The position numbers were made by a program, and so were the translations under genes. Under the pieces are notes generated by a model. It saw only the letters and a program-made list of their open reading frames with translations. It made no database searches and had not been told where the DNA came from. A stretch of DNA of 64,000 nt, taken from Haloferula helveola. Lineage in GTDB: Bacteria > Verrucomicrobiota > Verrucomicrobiia > Verrucomicrobiales > Akkermansiaceae. The DNA lies in contig NZ_AP024702.1 of assembly GCF_037076345.1 (NCBI RefSeq), forward strand, positions 4,774,001 through 4,838,000. Direction: 5' to 3'. Below are positions 58,671 through 64,000 of the stretch, one piece after another. Position 1 is the stretch's first letter, and each line of letters opens with the position of its first letter.

Positions 58671-61600
58671 ATGAATCCTGATCGAGCGACGCTCAATTTT
58701 CTGAACAGTTTCCCCGAGGAGGCACGCCGCAAAGGCGAGACGCTCCAGCAGGAGGGGGCCGTCACGCAGATTTTCGGAAACCATCTCTTCATCCAGGGTC
58801 GCGTCGAGGATGAGTCGGGCACCCACCGGACCAGTCTCCGCCTTCAGGGCAACCGCTGGTTCGGGTCGTGCACCGCCGAGGACGAGATCGTCTCGGGCGC
58901 TTGCCAGTACGCGACGATGATGGAGCGGATGCACCGGGGCGAGGACCTGCCGGAGTCCCCCAACGAGTTCGACGACACGCCGATTCTGGACGTCATCGAG
59001 GACAAGCTCGGCCGCGAGCTTGACGACAAGGAGGCGGACTTCGTTTCGAAGGTCGAGAAGCGCTACCGCCGCTATGTGATCGAGGGCGAGATCCACGATC
59101 ACGACATGGTGCGCCTTACGCCTCGGTGGGAGATCACCACCTATGAGCCGCTCGAACTGTGGCCGATGCCGCCCGGCGACATTATTGAGTTCTGGAACTA
59201 CCTCGCCTACGCTTTCTACAAGAAGAAGCTCCCTTACCCGGAGTTCATGAACGTCATCACCGATCTGAGCTACGTTCAGAAGAAGATGGCGGACTGGGAG
59301 CAGGAGCGCGAGGTCGCGGCCTGGTATGACCGCATCGAGCAGGTCAACGAGCGCCCGCCGCTCGGTCCGCCGGTCGAGGTGAAGTTCCGCCTGGTGGCGA
59401 CCATCAACGAAGCCCGCCTCGAGTTGAGCGAGGGAGACACTCCGTGGATCCAGCTTCGCGAGAAGAATGAGATCGAGCGTTTGCTGCCGTTGTTCGGTGA
59501 GGCGGCGCTGCGCATGGATGCGCCGAGCCAGGTGCTCTGGGAACACTTCCTTGCCTACTATCGCGAGCACGGAGACACGACCTTCGACTTCGATCAGGAG
59601 GAAGCGTGCCGCTTCATGAACCGCCTGTTCCGCCAGCCGGCGCTGAAGGGGTATCTGGTCAATCTCGACGAACGCGAGTTCAAGGTCGTCGACCGTCCGC
59701 TGAGTTGGGTCTGTGAGGATGATCCGTACGACCCGGGCAGCTACGCGCTGCAACTCGTCACTTCCGAAGGCGAGAACGTGTCGCACTCGGTCCGGATGCT
59801 TCCCGGCCGCAAGGAACTTTACCAATCGGACGAAACCGTCTTCCCGGGTCCGCCGCGCTGGCTCGAGGAGACGGAAGTGATGCCGCGCTATCTGATCCCC
59901 AAGCGGGTGATCGATTCGCTCGAAGGCGTCGAGTTCCTCCGCAAGATCGGCGCGAGCCTGCCGGAGTCGCTGAAGAAGCGGGTCGTCGATCTCGAGCTCA
60001 AGCCGCGCTTCGAGCTGAAGCTGGTGGCAGGCCTGACCGCCGCCGAAACCGAGCACCTGGTGGTCGAGGTCTCAGCGATTGAAGCGAAGGACCGCCGCAC
60101 CGAGAAGCTTACCAAAGAGGGCTGGGAGGTCGTTGACCAGAAGGCCCTCAAGGGCAAACAGCTGCTCCGCTTCGCCCGCGAGGCGCTCTATCCCGTCCCG
60201 ACGCTGCTCGAGGAAATGGGCCTCACCTACGACGAGAAACTCGGTGCGTTCAAATCGCGGATCACCAAGCAGTTCCCCGAGAAGTTCGCGGAGTGGATCG
60301 ACGCGATGCCGAAGGACCTCGATCTCGATATCGACGTCCGCCTGAAGTCGATCCTCGCCGACCCGGTGACCGCCGCCGTCCGCTTCGAGGTGATCAACCA
60401 GGACATCGATTGGTTCGACCTCCGCATCGTGATCGACGTCGAGGGCGTCAACCTTTCCAAGGCCCAGATCCGCCAACTCGTTGCCGCGCGCGGCGGGTAT
60501 GTCCGAATGGAAGATGGCTCGTGGATGCGCCTCGAGATCAAACTCGATCCCGAACAGCGCGACGCGGTCACGCGGCTCGGTCTCGATCCGTTCGACCTTT
60601 CCGGAGAGACCCACCGCATGCACGCCTTGCAGCTCGCTGATCCGAAGGCGGCCGAGGTTTTCGATCCGAAGGCCTGGAAGCGGATCAAGGACCGCGCCGG
60701 CGACATTACCATCGAGGTCACGCCTCCGGTGCCCGAGCGCCTCAACGCGACGCTGCGTCCTTATCAGGTCGAGGGCTATCAGTTCCTCGCCTACCTCGCG
60801 ACCAACCGCTTCGGCGGCATCCTCGCGGACGACATGGGTCTCGGTAAGACGATCCAGTCGCTCACCTACATCCTCTGGCTGCTCGACGAGCGCGAGAAGA
60901 ACAAGGAGAGCCACCGCCCGGCGCTCATCGTGTGTCCGAAATCGGTCCTCGATGTCTGGGCCAGCGAGGCGGTGAAGTTCGCCCCGGGAGTTCGCGCCAA
61001 GATCCTCCGCAACCGCGACGATCTCGACGTCAAGGACACCCAGGAGAACATCGACATGCTGATCCTCAACTACGCCCAGCTGCGGGTGTGCGGGGATCTG
61101 CTCAACGAGATCAAGTGGCTCACCGTCATTCTCGACGAGGGCCAGCAGATCAAGAACCCGGATTCGAAGGCGGCGAAGTGCGCCCGCGAGCTGGATTCGG
61201 AGAACCGTCTGGTGCTGACCGGAACGCCGATCGAGAACCGCCTGCTCGACATGTGGTCACTGATGGCCTTCGCGATGCCGGGCGTGCTTGGCAGCCGTGC
61301 CTACTTCAAGAAGCGCTTCGACAAGCGCAAGGATCCGCTCTCGCAGAACCGCCTTGCGGCTCGTCTGCGGCCGTTCCTCCTGCGTCGGACGAAACTGCAG
61401 GTCGCCCAGGACCTTCCGCCGCGGACCGAGGAAGAGGTCTACGCGACCATGGACGGTATTCAGCAGGACCTCTACAAGGCCGAGCTGAAGCGAATCCAGA
61501 AGGCGCTCCTCGGACTCGACTCCGACGAAGCGGTGAAGAAGAACTCGTTCGCGATTCTCCAGGGTCTCATGAGGCTCCGGCAGATCTGCTGCCACCCGGG

Positions 61601-62390
61601 CCTGATCGATCCGAAGTATCTCAAGGAAGAGAGCGCCAAGATGGAGTCGCTCTTCTACCTCCTCGACCAGCTCTACGAGGAAGGCCACAAGGTGCTCGTC
61701 TTCTCGCAGTTCGTTTCGATGCTCGACCTGATCAAGGCGCGTCTTGAACTCGAGGCCCGTCCGTTCCACTACCTCACCGGACAGACCAAGGACCGGAAGG
61801 GCGAGATCGAGAGCTTCCAGACGACCAAGGACGCGTCGGTCTTCATGCTGTCGCTCAAAGCAGGTGGTGCCGGCCTGAACCTGACCTCGGCTTCCTACGT
61901 GATCCTCTACGATCCGTGGTGGAACCCGGCGGTCGAGAACCAGGCGATCGACCGGACCCACCGGATCGGCCAGAAGAACAAGGTCATTGCCTACCGCCTG
62001 CTCACCCGCGACACGGTGGAAGAGAAGATCCGGATCCTGCAGCACCAGAAGACCCAGCTCGTCACCAACGTGCTCGGCGACGAAGGCTTCGCTTCCAACC
62101 TCGGTCTCGAAGACCTCCAGTTCATCCTCAACCACGGTGGCGAGGACGACGACGAGTTCTTCGGTCAGGCCAAGAAGGGCGGACGCAAGGCGCCGAAACG
62201 CAGTGCCGAGGAGGTTATCGCGGCAGAAAAGGCTGCCGAGAAGGCGGAGGCCGCCGAAGCCAAGAAGCTGCCGAAGAAACTTCCGAAGAAGCTGCCCAAG
62301 AAGATCGCAAAGGAGGAGCCCGCCGCCAAGAAGGCTGCGAAGAAGGCTGCCAAGAAAGTGGCCAAGAAAGCCGCGAAGTCTCGGAAGTAG
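58671..62390 (+). CDS. SNF2-family helicase with Lys/Ala-rich C-terminal tail
   Basis: The product is 1239 residues from ATG 58671 (MNPDRATLNFLNSFPEEARR). Residues about 1-650 include an N-terminal segment with CTAEDEIVSGACQY, resembling a degenerate SWIM/zinc-binding region, and the SNF2 accessory domain. The motor follows: GGILADDMGLGKTIQSLTYI (Walker A), VILDEGQQIKN (DEAH-like box II), LVLTGTPIENRLLDMWSL, then helicase C with VFSQFVSMLDLIKARLE, SLKAGGAGLNLTSAS and QAIDRTHRIGQKNKV. The last 75 residues are rich in Lys, Ala and Pro (KKLPKKLPKK, KKAAKKAAKK), like bacterial histone-H1-type tails. It is an ATP-dependent DNA translocase. Confidence 0.9.
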   Translation: MNPDRATLNFLNSFPEEARRKGETLQQEGAVTQIFGNHLFIQGRVEDESGTHRTSLRLQGNRWFGSCTAEDEIVSGACQYATMMERMHRGEDLPESPNEFDDTPILDVIEDKLGRELDDKEADFVSKVEKRYRRYVIEGEIHDHDMVRLTPRWEITTYEPLELWPMPPGDIIEFWNYLAYAFYKKKLPYPEFMNVITDLSYVQKKMADWEQEREVAAWYDRIEQVNERPPLGPPVEVKFRLVATINEARLELSEGDTPWIQLREKNEIERLLPLFGEAALRMDAPSQVLWEHFLAYYREHGDTTFDFDQEEACRFMNRLFRQPALKGYLVNLDEREFKVVDRPLSWVCEDDPYDPGSYALQLVTSEGENVSHSVRMLPGRKELYQSDETVFPGPPRWLEETEVMPRYLIPKRVIDSLEGVEFLRKIGASLPESLKKRVVDLELKPRFELKLVAGLTAAETEHLVVEVSAIEAKDRRTEKLTKEGWEVVDQKALKGKQLLRFAREALYPVPTLLEEMGLTYDEKLGAFKSRITKQFPEKFAEWIDAMPKDLDLDIDVRLKSILADPVTAAVRFEVINQDIDWFDLRIVIDVEGVNLSKAQIRQLVAARGGYVRMEDGSWMRLEIKLDPEQRDAVTRLGLDPFDLSGETHRMHALQLADPKAAEVFDPKAWKRIKDRAGDITIEVTPPVPERLNATLRPYQVEGYQFLAYLATNRFGGILADDMGLGKTIQSLTYILWLLDEREKNKESHRPALIVCPKSVLDVWASEAVKFAPGVRAKILRNRDDLDVKDTQENIDMLILNYAQLRVCGDLLNEIKWLTVILDEGQQIKNPDSKAAKCARELDSENRLVLTGTPIENRLLDMWSLMAFAMPGVLGSRAYFKKRFDKRKDPLSQNRLAARLRPFLLRRTKLQVAQDLPPRTEEEVYATMDGIQQDLYKAELKRIQKALLGLDSDEAVKKNSFAILQGLMRLRQICCHPGLIDPKYLKEESAKMESLFYLLDQLYEEGHKVLVFSQFVSMLDLIKARLELEARPFHYLTGQTKDRKGEIESFQTTKDASVFMLSLKAGGAGLNLTSASYVILYDPWWNPAVENQAIDRTHRIGQKNKVIAYRLLTRDTVEEKIRILQHQKTQLVTNVLGDEGFASNLGLEDLQFILNHGGEDDDEFFGQAKKGGRKAPKRSAEEVIAAEKAAEKAEAAEAKKLPKKLPKKLPKKIAKEEPAAKKAAKKAAKKVAKKAAKSRK

Positions 62391-62407
62391 TTGAAATGGC
62401 GCTAGTT

Positions 62408-62449
62408 CCCCGGTTGCAGGCCGATGATTGATCCCGCCTGCAATTGGGG
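62408..62449 (+). other. 14-base-pair stem-loop before a small membrane-protein gene
   Basis: CCCCGGTTGCAGGC at 62408-62421 pairs with GCCTGCAATTGGGG at 62436-62449, all 14 positions when two G-T wobbles are allowed, around a 14-base loop. It sits 6 bases before the ATG at 62456 and after the SNF2 stop. It could be a terminator, but no T-run follows; it could equally hide the ribosome binding site of the small gene. Confidence 0.5.
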
Positions 62450-62455
62450 TATTCT

Positions 62456-62689
62456 ATGCTCGTGAAAAAGCCGCTCGCCTTCTTCTTTGCCGCCCTGTCC
62501 GGGTTTTACCTGCTGACCTTGGGGATCGCTCCGGACCCGCTGCCGTTCCTCGACGAGGCCACGGCGCTTCTCATTCTAGCGAAGTCCTTGGGCGTGCTGG
62601 GGGTCGATCTGGGACGCTTTCTCCCGTTTTTCGGAAAAAAGATGCCGAAAGAGCAGGGAAAAAAGGAAGGTCCGGTCGTGGATATCTGA
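62456..62689 (+). CDS. Small membrane protein of unknown function
   Basis: The product is 77 residues from ATG 62456 (MLVKKPLAFFFAALSGFYLL). It is hydrophobic for most of its length: one helix about 8-28 and a second hydrophobic segment around LPFLDEATALLILAKSLGVLG. The phrase PDPLPFLDEA is reminiscent of DUF1232/DUF6116-type small membrane proteins. The C-terminus is basic (FFGKKMPKEQGKKEG). It lies 65 bases after the SNF2 stop, behind a strong stem-loop, and 49 bases before the cytochrome gene, so all three may be co-transcribed with regulated translation. Confidence 0.65.
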   Translation: MLVKKPLAFFFAALSGFYLLTLGIAPDPLPFLDEATALLILAKSLGVLGVDLGRFLPFFGKKMPKEQGKKEGPVVDI

Positions 62690-62738
62690 CCGAATGCTAC
62701 GAAATATTGGATTTTCCGTAGCGTAGTTTCCCGCGCTG

Positions 62739-64000
62739 ATGTCTGAAGAATCCGTATCCGAGTCTCCTGAGAAGGCCGCCGCCCCCGTTGAAGAACCGCC
62801 GAAGGGCGGATCCAAGGCCGGCGCCGTTTTCTTTACCATTGTCGGCCTTGCCACCATTGCCGGGCTGATCGCGATGCCGTTGATCGCCGGTGAACCGGCG
62901 GAGGGCGCCCTTTCCCAGTGGCAGAGGTTCCTCGGGCGGTTCCATCCGCTCGTCCTGCACCTGCCGATCGGCATGCTGGTGCTGGTCCTCGCTCTCGAGT
63001 TCGGGAAGCTGTTCCGTAAGGACAAGGGAGCCTCGACCATCGTGCCGGCGTTCTTCACCGCCGCTTCCTCGGTGGTGGCCGTGATCTTCGGTTTCCTTCT
63101 TTGGCAGAGCAACCCGGGCGACTACCCGGAGGAACTCGTCAATGACCACCTGTGGTGGGGCACCGGCTTCGCCGCGATGATGGTGGCCGCCTTCGTGATC
63201 AAGGGCTGGGTGGATGTCGCCGGCGGTGCCGGTAACTGGCTTTACTTCGTGACGCTGCTGGGCAGCGGAGTGGTGATGGGTGTGGCCAGCCACGACGGTG
63301 GCTCGATCACCCATGGCAAGTCTTACCTGACCGACGAGGCCCCGAACGAGGTCCGCGAGCTCTACAACAAAGTGGTTCCGGAAGAGGAGCAGTTGGAGAT
63401 GCTGCCGGAAGAGGGTGGTGAGGGTGCCGGCGGTGGAGCGGTCGATCCGGGCATCCCGGTCGAGGAGCAGATCGTCTACACGCACCTCGTCCAGCCGATC
63501 TTCGATCAGAAGTGCGTGTCCTGTCACGGCGCCGAGAAGCAGAAGGGCAAGTTCCGCATGGACACCTACGAGCTGCTCGTGAAGGGCGGCAAGGAAGGTG
63601 AGGGGATCGAGCCGGGCAATGCCGAGGACAGCAGTATCATGTTCCGCGTCCACCTGCCGGAGGACGATGACGAGCACATGCCGCCGGAAGGCAAGAAGCA
63701 GCTCGAGGCTCACGAGATCGAGATCATCGAGTGGTGGATCGACTCCGGCGCTTCGCCCGACGTGAAGGTGGTCGATGCCGAGATGCCGGAGCCGATCAAG
63801 CTGGCCACCGAGAAGCTGGTTCCGCCGGAAGTTCTTGCCGCCCAGGCGAAGGCCGCCGAGGCCGCTGCCGCTGCTGAGGCCGCCGAACGCGCGAAGCTCG
63901 CGGAGGTCGTCGAGAAGGTCCGTGAGGAATTCCCTTCGGCACTGAACTTCGAGTCGCAGGAATCCAGCGACCTGACCTTCACCGCGGTCAGCATGCGCAA
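62739..64000 (+). CDS. Membrane c-type cytochrome with DUF2231-like region (cut by window end)
   Basis: An open frame runs from ATG 62739 to the window end, 420 complete codons without a stop. Residues 1-26 are Pro/Lys/Glu-rich, then a helix (28-50), and a run of further helices to about 180 (PLVLHLPIGMLVLVLALEFG, FFTAASSVVAVIFGFLLW) that resembles DUF2231 proteins. Residues about 244-345 are a planctomycete-type cytochrome C domain with Cys259-x-x-Cys262-His263 (KCVSCHGAEKQKGK) and the family phrase EHMPPEGKKQL. An alanine-rich helix follows. The protein probably anchors a periplasmic haem; downstream modules may follow beyond the window. Confidence 0.85.
   Translation, partial: MSEESVSESPEKAAAPVEEPPKGGSKAGAVFFTIVGLATIAGLIAMPLIAGEPAEGALSQWQRFLGRFHPLVLHLPIGMLVLVLALEFGKLFRKDKGASTIVPAFFTAASSVVAVIFGFLLWQSNPGDYPEELVNDHLWWGTGFAAMMVAAFVIKGWVDVAGGAGNWLYFVTLLGSGVVMGVASHDGGSITHGKSYLTDEAPNEVRELYNKVVPEEEQLEMLPEEGGEGAGGGAVDPGIPVEEQIVYTHLVQPIFDQKCVSCHGAEKQKGKFRMDTYELLVKGGKEGEGIEPGNAEDSSIMFRVHLPEDDDEHMPPEGKKQLEAHEIEIIEWWIDSGASPDVKVVDAEMPEPIKLATEKLVPPEVLAAQAKAAEAAAAAEAAERAKLAEVVEKVREEFPSALNFESQESSDLTFTAVSMR

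Noticed and set aside
58581-60056. A 491-residue minus-strand frame opposite the SNF2 gene
   Set aside because: Composition and lack of any motif mark it as an antisense shadow of the helicase coding region.

Overview
The window is a GC-rich (roughly 60-65 %), densely coded chromosomal segment. It most likely comes from a marine or soil member of the Verrucomicrobiota (Verrucomicrobiales-like), judged from gene content, not from a marker gene: a DUF1501 protein with a PPC-domain partner, a planctomycete-type cytochrome C domain fused to a DUF2231-like membrane region, a prepilin with an H-X9-DG-like tail motif, large secreted proteins with thrombospondin type 3 repeats, and a SNF2 helicase with a Lys/Ala-rich tail. 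I see no rRNA, tRNA, CRISPR array, insertion sequence or phage structural module. Genes are packed in long same-strand runs with many 4-base ATGA/GTGA overlaps.

Layout. 1-4198 (minus): the start of a cut-off exported protein, a large surface protein with a duplicated domain, and a prepilin-like protein. 4243-17497 (minus): a carbohydrate-use operon reading sodium:solute symporter, DUF5107-TPR protein, SGNH esterase, two paralogous family-2 glycosidases, and a XylR-type AraC regulator; a DUF2891 gene is divergent. 17637-23165: mostly plus-strand housekeeping genes, including a fusion of a TrhO-type tRNA hydroxylase with an RluA-type pseudouridine synthase, a retropepsin-like protein without the catalytic motif, an alcohol-dehydrogenase-like oxidoreductase, a GreA/B-like factor and a Spx/ArsC-like thioredoxin-fold protein. 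23166-26949 (minus): DUF1501 plus PPC-domain protein. 27083-31237 (plus): a membrane pseudokinase with a long helical-repeat C-terminus, a squalene/phytoene synthase, and a DtxR/MntR-type regulator preceded by a perfect dyad. 31324-33808 (minus): an HU-family protein and an ABC-F ATPase. 33951-35189 (plus): a single-CxxCH secreted protein.

35279-37572 (minus) holds three small exported proteins of unknown function. 37833-46873 (minus) holds a cyclophilin and then a six-gene overlapping operon: a large membrane/coiled-coil protein, a small Met/Gly-rich exported protein, a terpene-cyclase-like toroid protein and three tandem paralogues with a lectin-like core. 46985-47605 is a metallo-beta-lactamase-fold hydrolase.

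47678-58337 (minus) is the most interesting region. It is a nine-gene, almost gapless operon encoding a beta-helix surface protein, three tandem phage-tail-collar (microcystin-dependent MdpB-like) proteins, a GNAT acetyltransferase, a twin-arginine-led small protein, a DUF6916-like protein, a 1347-residue HYR/DUF11-repeat protein and an outer-membrane beta-barrel. No capsid, terminase, portal or tail-tube gene lies nearby, so it looks like a cellular surface-display or secreted-fibre system, not a prophage.

58671-64000 (plus): a SNF2 helicase with a histone-H1-like tail, a small membrane protein, and a membrane c-type cytochrome cut by the window end. All calls come from reading sequence and recalling family motifs; no database search was run.
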